Origin: Auritidibacter sp. Marseille-P8566
Lineage (GTDB): Bacteria; Actinomycetota; Actinomycetes; Actinomycetales; Microbacteriaceae
Length of the DNA: 64,000 nucleotides
NCBI GenBank assembly: GCA_945895375.1
Contig: CAMDEE010000001.1
Location: forward strand, 1 to 64,000
Direction of reading: 5' to 3'
The notes under the pieces were generated by a model. That model worked only from the letters and a program-made list of their open reading frames with translations, searched no databases and was not told the DNA's origin. Shown in pieces: positions 39,174 through 48,193 of this stretch. The position numbers and the translations under genes are program-made. Position 1 is the stretch's first letter; every line of letters begins with the position of its first letter.

Positions 39174-40729
39174 TTACTCTTCTTCTTTAGTGACTTGGCA
39201 ACATCTTTGACTAGCTTGTCTAGTGCTTTATCTTTCGACTTGGTTAGTGCTCCAACTTCAACACTGTCCTTAGAGATCTTCACCCACACTCTTCTTCGAG
39301 GAATGATGAGCATTAAGACTAAGGCAAACAGGGTTGATAGAGCGAAAATCAGAACCCAGATATCTAGCGGGTTATAAGTAATGTCAATTGAGGCAAATCT
39401 CTTGATGTCTTTCCACTCAACGCTTCCAAGATCTCCTGGCAATTCAACTGTCTCACCGTAAGAAAGTCTTAGCGCTTTAGTGCCGCTCTTGCCACCAGCA
39501 ATCTGGTTCATGCTATGGGTGTCTAGCTTGTAAGCATTGACTGCCATACCGCTATCAAGACCTAGGTCACCAACATAGACGTTCATGGTCATTAGTGGGT
39601 CCCAAGGGTATGGGTGGTTGGAGGTTAGAGCTCCAGTATCTAACTTGGCAACTGTTGGATAGAAGAAAGCAAGCATTCCAAACTGCTTAGGGTTAGCATC
39701 AGGAACTTTGATGGCACCTAGGGAAGTCATGTTGGAATCTTGAGGCAAGAACACTACAGGTCCACTAAATGAAACCGTTCCGTCTTTATCTCTAACCACA
39801 ATCTCAGGAGCAAAGCCGTTACCGGTGATGTATACCTTTGAGCCCATTACAGCCAGTGGTTCGTTTACTCTGATCTGACCTTTAACCTCTGGACTTGTTG
39901 GAGTCTCTTTAGTTGAAACCTTGGCAATGAAATCCATTGGCTTACCGTAGTTAGCTGGATTCTTGTAATCATAGGTAGTGCTGAAAGAATCCAAGCGCAT
40001 GCTAAACGGCTCTATGTTGTTCTTATCAAAAAGTAAACCTGGGGCGAAGTAGTCGTAGGCTGCTTCATTGTTCACGAAGGTATCGCCTTCGACAATTACT
40101 CGCTGACCTGCATAACTAAGTCCACCACCTAAACCAACAGCAATAAGGACACCGATTAGAGATAGGTGAAAGACGAGGTTTCCTGTTTCTCTGAGGTAAC
40201 CCTTCTCAGCTCTTAGTTCTTTACTGGTAGCAACAACTTTGAATTTTCTACTCTTTAGAAAATCAACAGCCTTCTGAATATCTGCATCGCTCTGTTCGAT
40301 TTTCTTGTATGAAGGCAGTCTTGAAAGGTTTGTAGGGGCAGCAGGCGGATCTGCTCTAAGGGCTTTGTAGTGAACTCCAACTCTAGGAATCACGCAACCA
40401 ATCAAAGAGATGAATAGCAGGATGTAAATAGAAGAGAACCAGGTTGATGAGTAAACATCAAAGAGCTGGAAGGTGTCTAGCCAGGCTGCAGCATCTGGGT
40501 TGTTCTTGAAATACAAAACAACACCGTTAGGGTCAGCGCTTCGCTGAGGAAATACCGATCCTGGCACTGAAGCAATAGCCAGAAGCATCAACAGGAACAG
40601 GGCGATACGCATGCTAGTTAGCTGACGCCAAAGCCATCTAGCCCATGACTTTAGAGATAGATCTGGAGCTTCAATAGGTTCTGAGTATTCCTTACGGACT
40701 ACGTATTTAGATTGCCGGGATGAAGACAC
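39170..40729 (-). CDS. resB: Cytochrome c biogenesis protein ResB
   Basis: WLWRQLTSMRIALFLLMLLAIASVPGSVFPQRS; GYLRETGNLVFHLSLIGVL. Confidence 0.95.
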   Translation of the reverse strand: MSSSRQSKYVVRKEYSEPIEAPDLSLKSWARWLWRQLTSMRIALFLLMLLAIASVPGSVFPQRSADPNGVVLYFKNNPDAAAWLDTFQLFDVYSSTWFSSIYILLFISLIGCVIPRVGVHYKALRADPPAAPTNLSRLPSYKKIEQSDADIQKAVDFLKSRKFKVVATSKELRAEKGYLRETGNLVFHLSLIGVLIAVGLGGGLSYAGQRVIVEGDTFVNNEAAYDYFAPGLLFDKNNIEPFSMRLDSFSTTYDYKNPANYGKPMDFIAKVSTKETPTSPEVKGQIRVNEPLAVMGSKVYITGNGFAPEIVVRDKDGTVSFSGPVVFLPQDSNMTSLGAIKVPDANPKQFGMLAFFYPTVAKLDTGALTSNHPYPWDPLMTMNVYVGDLGLDSGMAVNAYKLDTHSMNQIAGGKSGTKALRLSYGETVELPGDLGSVEWKDIKRFASIDITYNPLDIWVLIFALSTLFALVLMLIIPRRRVWVKISKDSVEVGALTKSKDKALDKLVKDVAKSLKKKSK

Positions 40730-41429
40730 CGCTCACCTCCGCGATTCTGTCGATAACAAACTGCCATAAACCTGTGACTAGAAGAAGCCCAAGGATAATC
40801 AACAAAACACCACCAGCGATGTTAAAAGCTCTTATGTTCTTCTTGATAAAACTAATTGACTTAGTGGCCCAACCAAATCCTGCAGCTGCTAAAACAAATG
40901 GAAGTCCTAAGCCGATTGAATAAACAGCTGCGAGGAATGCTCCTCGACCAACTGAGCCAGTATCGAAAGCGAGGTTTAGAACTGCTGCAAGAGTTGGACC
41001 GATACACGGAGTCCAACCCAAGCCAAAGACAACACCAAGTATTGGTGCTCCAACCAAACCTGCACTTGGTTTGATGTTTAGTCGCGCTGTTCGCTGAGCA
41101 AAATCAAATCCACCGATAAGAACTATTCCTAGAAGCAAGACAATTACACCGGAACCTCTTTGCAACCAGTTCTTTACTTCACCTGAGAAGATTGAACCTA
41201 GTCCACCAAAGCCAGCACCTAAAGCAACAAAAACCACGGTGAAGCCTGCGACAAACAAAAGTGAACCAGTAATCATTCTGGATTTGGTGTTAGCAGATCC
41301 AGAAACAATTCCTAGGTATGCAGGTAGTAGTGGTAACACACAAGGACTGAAAAATGACACTAAACCAGCAAGAAGCGCAATAGGTGCAGCCAACCAAAGT
41401 GGCCCTGAGGTTATTGCTTCAAAATTCAA
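40707..41429 (-). CDS. ccdA: Cytochrome c biogenesis protein CcdA
   Basis: LAGLVSFFSPCVLPLLPAYLG, GLGWTPCIGPTLAAVL (paired CP motifs). Confidence 0.95.
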   Translation of the reverse strand: MNFEAITSGPLWLAAPIALLAGLVSFFSPCVLPLLPAYLGIVSGSANTKSRMITGSLLFVAGFTVVFVALGAGFGGLGSIFSGEVKNWLQRGSGVIVLLLGIVLIGGFDFAQRTARLNIKPSAGLVGAPILGVVFGLGWTPCIGPTLAAVLNLAFDTGSVGRGAFLAAVYSIGLGLPFVLAAAGFGWATKSISFIKKNIRAFNIAGGVLLIILGLLLVTGLWQFVIDRIAEVSGVFIPAI

Positions 41430-41998
41430 TCTGCTGCACCTTCTTCAATGACTGAAGTGATTAGTGCTCTAAGTGTTGTCTTCTTAGCGATACCAAGAAC
41501 TCTTGCAGCTGGTCGACCTTCTCTATCGATAACTAGAGTGGTTGGAACAGCAGCAGGAGTAACAACTCCGGTGAAAGCTAAAACAACATCTCCTGATTCA
41601 GCATCCATGATGCTTGGGAAGTCCATGTTGAATGATCTCTTGAATGCATTAGCGGTGTCAGCAGTGTCTCTAACGTTCACTCCAATGAATTGAACCTTGC
41701 CCTCAAATTCTTTAGAAAGTTCAACTAGGTCTGGAGCTTCAACTCTGCAAGGAACACATGATGCGTACCAGAAGTTCATGACGGTTATAACACCCGGCAA
41801 GTTAACTGAACCCAAAGGTGAACCGTCGTTGGCTAAACCAGACCAGGTAACTGGTTCTGATCTGTTTTCTGGTTTGATTTCAGTTACAGTGCCATCGCCT
41901 GACTGATAACTGTTATTCATGCTTGGGGTTTCTGTGCAGGCTGATAAAGATGTCAGCGCAAGAGTAAGTCCAGCAATAACTGCTACTGCTCTTTTCAA
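41426..41998 (-). CDS. resA: TlpA/ResA-type thioredoxin-like lipoprotein
   Basis: Lipobox LTSLSACTE; MNFWYASCVPCRVEAPDL (CxxC). Confidence 0.92.
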   Translation of the reverse strand: MKRAVAVIAGLTLALTSLSACTETPSMNNSYQSGDGTVTEIKPENRSEPVTWSGLANDGSPLGSVNLPGVITVMNFWYASCVPCRVEAPDLVELSKEFEGKVQFIGVNVRDTADTANAFKRSFNMDFPSIMDAESGDVVLAFTGVVTPAAVPTTLVIDREGRPAARVLGIAKKTTLRALITSVIEEGAAD

Positions 41999-42630
41999 AC
42001 CGCACCCTTATCTATTGAGGCGAGCTTTGAAGCTGGATCTAGATAGCCAACTTCAACTAGCTTGCCGTCCTGTATTTCAAATGTTGTGATGCTAGATAAA
42101 GCGCAACGTCTTTTTCTAGGATCATGCATTAGCCGCTTACCGTTAGCACTTAGGCTCATTACCCAGATAGGTAACTGGTGAGTAACTAAAACAACGTCAC
42201 CATCCAATACTGAATCAGACGCCTGAATAATCGCTGAATGCATACGAGCGATGATCTCTTTGAAAGACTCTCCCCAAGCAGGCTTTGCTGGGTTTCTGAA
42301 GTGCCACCACCACTGAGGCTTAGTAGCAACTGCCTTTACGCTTAGCTTTCTACCCTCAAATACGTTGTATGGCTCAATTAGATCTGCTTCTGTCTTGGCA
42401 TCAATACCAAACAACTCTTCAATGGGCTTGGCTGACTCTTGAGCTCTAACTAAAGGAGAGGTATAAATAGCTGTGACATTGGCCCCCATGGCCTTTAGTT
42501 GCTTAGCTGCCTCTTTAGCCATTTCATGGCCAGTATCTGAGAGATGGAAGTTAGGAAGTCTGCCGTAAAGCACTCCGCCTGGGTTGTATACCTCTCCATG
42601 ACGGACTAGGTGAATACGTTTTGCAGGCAT
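41995..42630 (-). CDS. Histidine phosphatase family protein
   Basis: HLVRHGEVYNP, YTSPLVRAQESA, VLVTHQLPIW. Confidence 0.92.
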   Translation of the reverse strand: MPAKRIHLVRHGEVYNPGGVLYGRLPNFHLSDTGHEMAKEAAKQLKAMGANVTAIYTSPLVRAQESAKPIEELFGIDAKTEADLIEPYNVFEGRKLSVKAVATKPQWWWHFRNPAKPAWGESFKEIIARMHSAIIQASDSVLDGDVVLVTHQLPIWVMSLSANGKRLMHDPRKRRCALSSITTFEIQDGKLVEVGYLDPASKLASIDKGAV

Positions 42631-42694
42631 AGGCTCAAGTCTATCGCCCGCTAAACTTGGGGTTTAGGCAACAAGTAAAAGGACAGAGAAAATC

Positions 42695-44002
42695 ATGCGC
42701 GAACGCATTTTGGTCAAAGATTTAGCACAATCTGAAGACGGCCCAGTAGTCATCGGTGGCTGGGTTGAGACCCTTAGAGACCAAAAGAGAATCCAATTCA
42801 TCGTCCTTAGAGACGAGACCGGCTCTGTTCAGGTTACATACCCAAGACGTGAAGAAGTAGACGCTCTGGCTGACACTGTCTCAACCCTTACCTCAGGCAG
42901 CTTCGTCTGGGTAACTGGTCGTCTAGTTCACGATGAAAGAGTAAAGCTAGGTGGCATTGAGATCCAGCTAGATGACCTAGAGGTCATTACCTTGGCTGAC
43001 CCAGAGACTCCTATTGCTGAAGATTCAGGTATCGATAAGCGTCTGGACTGGAGATTTATTGATCTTCGCAGAGCAGAGATGAACCTAGTCTTCAGAGTTC
43101 AAACAACTATTGAGCATGCCTGGAGAACTTACTGGGTGAACAACGGCTTCATTGAGATTCACTCCCCTAAGTTGATGAGCTCACCTTCTGAATCTCATGC
43201 CGAGCTATTCAAGATGGAATACTTCGAGACTGTTGCATACCTTGCTCAATCTCCTCAGTTCTATAAGCAGATGGCAATGATGGCTGGCTTCGGAAGAATC
43301 TTTGAGATTGGCCCTGTGTTTAGAGCAGACCCTTCTTTCACTTCACGTCACGCAACTGAGTTCACCTCCGTTGACATGGAAGTTTCATACATTGAATCTC
43401 ACGAAGACATCATGAAGATTCAAGAAGATCTAATGGTTGCTGCCATCACTGCTGTCAAGAATCAGCACGGTGAAGAAATCAAGAGACTATTTGATATTCA
43501 TGTTGTTATCCCAAGCACACCATTCCCACGTATTCCACTAGCTGAAGCAATCGACATCGTTGCTAAGCGCGGTCACGAGCTTACTCGTGGTGGGGATATG
43601 GATCCAGAGGGTGAAAGACAGATTGCAGCTCACGTAGCTGAAACCTATAACCACGAGTTCGTCTTCCTAACCGACTACCCATCAACTGTTCGTCCGTTCT
43701 ATCACATGCGTCACGCCGATAACCCGAACCTAACTAACAGCTACGACCTTATCTGGCGTGGAACTGAGATCACTACAGGTGCTCAACGTGAACACAGACT
43801 TGAGGTTCTAATCGAACAGGCTAAGTCAAAGGGTCTAGATCCAGCAGGTCTTCAGTCATACATGGACTTCTTCAAGTACGGTGCACCATCACACGGTGGA
43901 TTCGGTATGGGTCTTCTAAGAGTGGTAATGCTTCTTCTTCACGAAACAAACATTCGTGAAGTTGGTTACCTATTCCGTGGGCCTAACCGCCTAGAGCCTT
44001 AG
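42695..44002 (+). CDS. aspS: Aspartyl-tRNA synthetase, short archaeal/eukaryal-like type
   Basis: Class II motifs (FRADPSFTSRHATEFTSVDMEVSY; GFGMGLLRVVMLLL) and only 435 aa, with no room for the bacterial GAD insertion. Confidence 0.93.
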   Translation: MRERILVKDLAQSEDGPVVIGGWVETLRDQKRIQFIVLRDETGSVQVTYPRREEVDALADTVSTLTSGSFVWVTGRLVHDERVKLGGIEIQLDDLEVITLADPETPIAEDSGIDKRLDWRFIDLRRAEMNLVFRVQTTIEHAWRTYWVNNGFIEIHSPKLMSSPSESHAELFKMEYFETVAYLAQSPQFYKQMAMMAGFGRIFEIGPVFRADPSFTSRHATEFTSVDMEVSYIESHEDIMKIQEDLMVAAITAVKNQHGEEIKRLFDIHVVIPSTPFPRIPLAEAIDIVAKRGHELTRGGDMDPEGERQIAAHVAETYNHEFVFLTDYPSTVRPFYHMRHADNPNLTNSYDLIWRGTEITTGAQREHRLEVLIEQAKSKGLDPAGLQSYMDFFKYGAPSHGGFGMGLLRVVMLLLHETNIREVGYLFRGPNRLEP

Positions 44003-44005
44003 TCC

Positions 44006-44347
44006 ATGTTCGAACGTTCTTCTCAAATACAAGGCGTTAATGCCTCGTATACAGAAGTTCAGCAAGCTCAATACAAAGCACAACATGATGCAATCGCTAA
44101 CGCGATTGCTGAACAGAAACGTAAAGGCTCGCTTTACAACGAAGTTGATGTTCAGAAACTAATTGCTGACCACTATGCATTCGTCAAGCAGTTCTGGACA
44201 CCAAACAAGCAGGCTTATAAATCTCTTGCTTTGACATATGTGCTAGACCCGGCATTCGAAGCAACCTATGAGTCCTTCGAGCCGGGCCTAGCAGCATATC
44301 TAAAGAAAGCCATTGAGATCTGGGCTGACCAGAACCTAACTGACTAA
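44006..44347 (+). CDS. Stand-alone TipAS-like antibiotic-recognition domain protein
   Basis: DHYAFVKQFWTPNKQAYKSLALTYVLDPAFEATYESFEPGLAAYLKKAIEIWA resembles TipAS; no MerR HTH is encoded. Confidence 0.75.
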   Translation: MFERSSQIQGVNASYTEVQQAQYKAQHDAIANAIAEQKRKGSLYNEVDVQKLIADHYAFVKQFWTPNKQAYKSLALTYVLDPAFEATYESFEPGLAAYLKKAIEIWADQNLTD

Positions 44348-44751
44348 TCTGGGGTTTTGGTCCAGTCAACAATCTGTAGTCCTGGCACTCGCTTGAAGTC
44401 CTTCACGTTTTGAGTGACTAAAGTCGCCCCTTCAGAAAGAGCATGGCCAGCAATCAGGGAATCAAAAACCCCGATTTGAGTACCTTTTCTCGAGAGTTCT
44501 ACTTCAAGCAGGCCAGCTGCCTCTGCTGCTTCAGCACCAAATGGAACAACCGTGAGCATTGAAAGCATGTGTTTCAATGACTTAGTTGATCGCGGTCCAA
44601 GCTTTTGGCTAGATGTTCCGGCCCAGAGTTCCTGAGCGACTATAGACGAGACTGCCATGTCTTCCAGTTTCGTCAACTCAAACATCAGTAACGTATCTTG
44701 CCTAAAGCGAATGATTTCAATCACTGTGCTGGAATCTAAGTGAAATTTCAC
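44344..44751 (-). CDS. vapC: VapC-like PIN-domain toxin
   Basis: LDSSTVIEIIR, conserved acidic residues, FDSLIAGHALSEGATLVTQNVKDFKRVPGLQIVDW. Confidence 0.9.
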   Translation of the reverse strand: MKFHLDSSTVIEIIRFRQDTLLMFELTKLEDMAVSSIVAQELWAGTSSQKLGPRSTKSLKHMLSMLTVVPFGAEAAEAAGLLEVELSRKGTQIGVFDSLIAGHALSEGATLVTQNVKDFKRVPGLQIVDWTKTPD

Positions 44752-45095
44752 TCTGAGTCCTTGATGAGTTGCTCGATTGCAGGGTGCAGGCCTGGTTTTC
44801 TATAGCGCTTAACGTACTTCAGTTCTCTTAGTTCAGCTTTTTCTTCTTCAGACATGTTTCTCAGTTCCTCGATAAAAGCCATTTTGGCTTCTTCACCAGA
44901 TATCTGCTTGATTACGACAGCATCTAGCTTTTCGTCATAAGTAATACGAACTCGATCGGACTCGAATCTAAAATCTGCGGGGATGCGCACTGCCTGGCTT
45001 CCACCGTTCATAAAGACTTTAGATATCACAGAAGGCGCTTTGCTGCTTCGCTCTGGGGTTCTATCTTCTAATTTTTGAATCACTTTCTTGGTCAT
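44748..45095 (-). CDS. vapB: VapB-like AbrB/SpoVT-fold antitoxin
   Basis: SKVFMNGGSQAVRIPADFRFESDRVRITYDEKLDAVVIKQ; overlaps the vapC start. Likely start 45095. Confidence 0.87.
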   Translation of the reverse strand: MTKKVIQKLEDRTPERSSKAPSVISKVFMNGGSQAVRIPADFRFESDRVRITYDEKLDAVVIKQISGEEAKMAFIEELRNMSEEEKAELRELKYVKRYRKPGLHPAIEQLIKDSE

Positions 45096-45158
45096 CTTTC
45101 CTCCCAACATTTCTGTATAGACATATCGTATAGATATCTACTGACAAGTCAAGAGTTA

Positions 45159-45446
45159 TTAGCGAACGAATTCGTCTAAAGCTCCACGCAATCTCTCTGG
45201 ATCTATTCGCCAGTAGTTATGGACTTTGCCATTGATTAGAAGCACTGGGACTTCTTCTGAGTATTTGTTCCAAAGGTCTTCATCAACCAAGATGTCGTGC
45301 TCAACTAGGTTCACCTGGATATGTCTGGCTACCCCTGTGTACTCTGCTCTGAAGGCCCCGACTACTGCATTGACTGTGACTCTGGCTTCATCGCATAGAT
45401 GACAGCCTGATTTGCCTATCAGGGTCAGGTCAATGGTTGTGCTCAT
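45159..45446 (-). CDS. Glutaredoxin-like (DUF836-type) protein
   Basis: LIGKSGCHLCDEARVTV (CxxC) and VPVLLINGKVHNYWRIDPERLRGAL. Confidence 0.85.
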   Translation of the reverse strand: MSTTIDLTLIGKSGCHLCDEARVTVNAVVGAFRAEYTGVARHIQVNLVEHDILVDEDLWNKYSEEVPVLLINGKVHNYWRIDPERLRGALDEFVR

Positions 45447-45485
45447 GCCTCAAGATTATTCCAGTTCACTGCCTAGACTAGACAT

Positions 45486-46229
45486 GTGCCTAAATCCCCT
45501 AAGAAGCAACCTGCTGCTTTCTTCGACGTCGATAACACGCTAGTGCGTGGGTCGACCAGCTATCAATTTGGCAAAGAGGCATACCGAAGAAGGTTCTTCC
45601 CTCGCAAAGACTTCATCGCTTTTGCTTGGCACCAGATAGTTTTTCTAACTAAAGGTGAAACAGAGCACATGCTCTCGGCTATAAAGGACCGTGCCCTCGA
45701 GTTAGTCAAGGGCAGACCATACGCTCAGATGATTGAGTTGGTTGCAGACGTTTATCAGCACAATGTGAAACCTAAGATTTGGCCAGAGACTGCTCGCCTT
45801 GCTCAACAGCACATCGCAGCAGGTAGAGAAGTGTGGCTCATCACAGCAGCTCCCCAGGAAATGGGAGACGAGATAGCAAAAGCTCTAGGTCTTACAGGTG
45901 CTCTTGGCACTCGACTAGAACACATTGATGGAATTCTGACTGGCAACATCCTAGGTAAGCCTCTGCACGGTAAAGAAAAACCAAAGGCCATCAGAAAGCT
46001 AGCTAAAGAACGTGGCTTTAGCCTCAAGAAGTCTTTCGCATACAGCGACAGCCATAACGATCTTCCGATGCTTACCTTGGTCGGTCACCCAGTTGCTGTG
46101 AACCCAGACAAGCTCCTAAAGATTTATGCCAAGGCAGCGGGTTGGAAGATCTATGACTTCAAGCGCAGAGAACTTCGCCTTCAGAAGAAAACCGTGAAAA
46201 AAGAAATCAAGATCGGTAAGCGCGGTTAA
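45486..46229 (+). CDS. HAD-IB family hydrolase (SerB-like)
   Basis: AAFFDVDNTLVRGSTSYQ, LITAAPQEM, SYSDSHNDLPML-type motif (FAYSDSHNDLPMLTLVG). Confidence 0.92.
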   Translation: MPKSPKKQPAAFFDVDNTLVRGSTSYQFGKEAYRRRFFPRKDFIAFAWHQIVFLTKGETEHMLSAIKDRALELVKGRPYAQMIELVADVYQHNVKPKIWPETARLAQQHIAAGREVWLITAAPQEMGDEIAKALGLTGALGTRLEHIDGILTGNILGKPLHGKEKPKAIRKLAKERGFSLKKSFAYSDSHNDLPMLTLVGHPVAVNPDKLLKIYAKAAGWKIYDFKRRELRLQKKTVKKEIKIGKRG

Positions 46230-46239
46230 ATAAAGAAAA

Positions 46240-46259
46240 CCCGCAGGATAACCTGCGGG
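46240..46259. terminator. Hairpin between the HAD hydrolase gene and the convergent COX24-like gene
   Basis: CCCGCAGG-ATAA-CCTGCGGG, with an A-rich 5' flank. Confidence 0.8.
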
Positions 46260-46293
46260 CCCTCTTCTCTCTTAGAGCTAAATCACGAAGTGT

Positions 46294-46392
46294 TTACTTC
46301 TTATTACGACGTTGGTGACGAGTCTTACGAAGCAACTTACGGTGCTTCTTCTTCGACATACGCTTACGACGCTTCTTGACAACTGATCCCAC
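46294..46392 (-). CDS. AURKAIP1/COX24-domain mini-protein (about 32 aa)
   Basis: Minus-strand translation from [35 protein letters not shown]-stop. Below the ORF-track size cut-off; coordinate good to about 1 nt. Confidence 0.85.
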   Translation of the reverse strand: MGSVVKKRRKRMSKKKHRKLLRKTRHQRRNKK

Positions 46393-46413
46393 AAAGACCT
46401 CTTTATTTAGATT

Positions 46414-46434
46414 AACCCCTGTGATTCAGGGGTT
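46414..46434. other. Short hairpin between the COX24-like gene and the SOUL-family gene
   Basis: AACCCCTG-TGATT-CAGGGGTT. Lies immediately 5' of the COX24-like ORF on its strand. Confidence 0.55.
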
Positions 46435-46530
46435 CTTTCGACTCCTTGTATTCTAGCCCACGCTTGGCTATGGGTAAAAACCCCTGCTAATCCCTAGGCA
46501 TTACCGCAGAGGAAGTAAAGTGAAAGCACT

Positions 46531-47064
46531 ATGACTGAAGAGCAGCCTTACACCTTGGTGGAAAAGACCAGCAGTTTTGAAATAAGGCATTATCCAAGCT
46601 ATGTCCTAATTCAAGTAACTACCAGGGGCGAGTTCTCTAGAGCCGCGAGCATGGCATTTAGCCCGCTAGTGAACTACATTTCTGGCCGTAACGAATCCAG
46701 GGAAAAGTTTGCAATGACTGCTCCGGTTATTCATGCCCCAGATAAAGCATCAGAGGTCCATGTGGTTAGCTTTGTGCTACCTAAAGACGTGTCAATCAAA
46801 GACCTGCCACTACCTAGCGATGCTCAGGTTTCCAGACATCACGTTGGTGCTCATTATGCTGCTGCAGTCAAGTTCAGAGGTTTAGCTAGCTTTGAACACT
46901 TCAATTCTTTAGGCAATCAGCTTCTAGTTGATGTCAAAAGCGCTGGCTTAGAGGTAGCCGGTGATCCCTACTATGCCCGCTTCGATCCTCCATGGAAACC
47001 AGGTTTCCTAAGAAGAAATGAAGCGATAGTCGCATTAGCCGGATACCCCTCGAAAGGAAAATAA
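46531..47064 (+). CDS. SOUL haem-binding family protein
   Basis: YTLVEKTSSFEIRHYPSYVLIQV, FAMTAPVIHAPD, AVKFRGLA, YYARFDPPWKPGFLRRNE. Confidence 0.92.
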   Translation: MTEEQPYTLVEKTSSFEIRHYPSYVLIQVTTRGEFSRAASMAFSPLVNYISGRNESREKFAMTAPVIHAPDKASEVHVVSFVLPKDVSIKDLPLPSDAQVSRHHVGAHYAAAVKFRGLASFEHFNSLGNQLLVDVKSAGLEVAGDPYYARFDPPWKPGFLRRNEAIVALAGYPSKGK

Positions 47065-47714
47065 TGGAAATCAATAAAAATCTAAGAAGCGCTCTTGCTG
47101 AAGCAATTGGTGTGATGCTGTTTGTGACATCGATTGTTGCAGTTAACTTCAACACAACATTCCACAACCTAGCTCTAGCTGGAACACTAACTCTGATGAT
47201 TCTGGTTACAGCAACAGTTTCAGGTGGACACCTAAACCCTGTTGTATCACTATTCTTTTTTGCCCGCAAAGCAATTAGTCTTGCAACCCTTATTCAATAC
47301 TGGATTGCTCAGTTGCTTGGAGCATTTGCAGGTCTATACCTTGGCTACTCACTCTCAGGTTCTACAGTGGTTGCAAAGATCACCCCTGCCGGTGTTTCAG
47401 AATCTGGTGCTTTCATCGGTGAAGTATTAGCAACTACTGTCTTGGTTGTGATCATCTCTCGTCTTGCATCAACTGACAGGGCGGCAATCATTCCTTTTGC
47501 AGTTGGTATCTGGGTTCTAGCTGCAAGCACCTTTACTCTTACCGGAGCTCAGGCAAACCCAGCTGTTACCTTCGCCCTGATGCTACGCGATGGCTTCACC
47601 CAGAACCACCTAGCCGTAGTTCTTGCTGAAATCGTTGGTGCACTCATTGCCTTTATCTACATCAGCGTGCTTGATGGCAAGCCAAAGAAAGCCAAGAAAG
47701 CTAAGAAAAAGTAA
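47064..47714 (+). CDS. Aquaporin / MIP-family channel
   Basis: EAIGVMLFV, SGGHLNPVVSL and AQANPAVTFAL (two half-helix motifs); Lys-rich C-terminus. Confidence 0.9.
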   Translation: MEINKNLRSALAEAIGVMLFVTSIVAVNFNTTFHNLALAGTLTLMILVTATVSGGHLNPVVSLFFFARKAISLATLIQYWIAQLLGAFAGLYLGYSLSGSTVVAKITPAGVSESGAFIGEVLATTVLVVIISRLASTDRAAIIPFAVGIWVLAASTFTLTGAQANPAVTFALMLRDGFTQNHLAVVLAEIVGALIAFIYISVLDGKPKKAKKAKKK

Positions 47715-47733
47715 TTCACCTTTAGTTAACTCT

Positions 47734-47768
47734 GTAATGCCCCTGACCAGAACGGTTGGGGGCATTAC
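47734..47768. terminator. Hairpin between the aquaporin and ArsC-like genes
   Basis: GTAATGCCCC...GGGGCATTAC, 10-bp stem with a loop of about 15 nt; no strong T-tract. Confidence 0.5.
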
Positions 47769-47785
47769 TGCTTTAGGGTTTAGTC

Positions 47786-48193
47786 ATGAGTAATAAATCA
47801 AGTGTTCTATTTGTTTGCGTTCACAATGCTGGTCGTTCCCAGATGGCAGCAGGTTTTCTTAGAGAACTAGCTGGTGATCGAGTAGAGGTTCTCTCTGCTG
47901 GCACCCAGCCCAAGAATGAGATAAACCCAAGCGCTATTGAAGCAATGGCTGAAGTCGGAATTGACATCACAGGTCAACAACCTAAGGTTCTTACAGAAGA
48001 AGCAGTCAAGGCAAGTGACTATGTCATCACAATGGGTTGTGGGGATGAATGCCCATGGTTCCCAGGCAAGATTTATCTAGATTGGGTTTTAGATGATCCA
48101 GCTGGTCTTGGTGTTGAAGCAGTAAGACCCATCAGAGACAAGATCAAAGATCTCGTAACTGCACTAGTTGCAGAAATAGACGCTAAGCCTTAG
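47786..48193 (+). CDS. arsC: Arsenate reductase, low-molecular-weight PTPase type
   Basis: VLFVCVHNAGRSQMAAGFLREL P-loop, VITMGCGDECPWFPGK, DWVLDDPAGLGVEAVRPIRD. Confidence 0.9.
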   Translation: MSNKSSVLFVCVHNAGRSQMAAGFLRELAGDRVEVLSAGTQPKNEINPSAIEAMAEVGIDITGQQPKVLTEEAVKASDYVITMGCGDECPWFPGKIYLDWVLDDPAGLGVEAVRPIRDKIKDLVTALVAEIDAKP

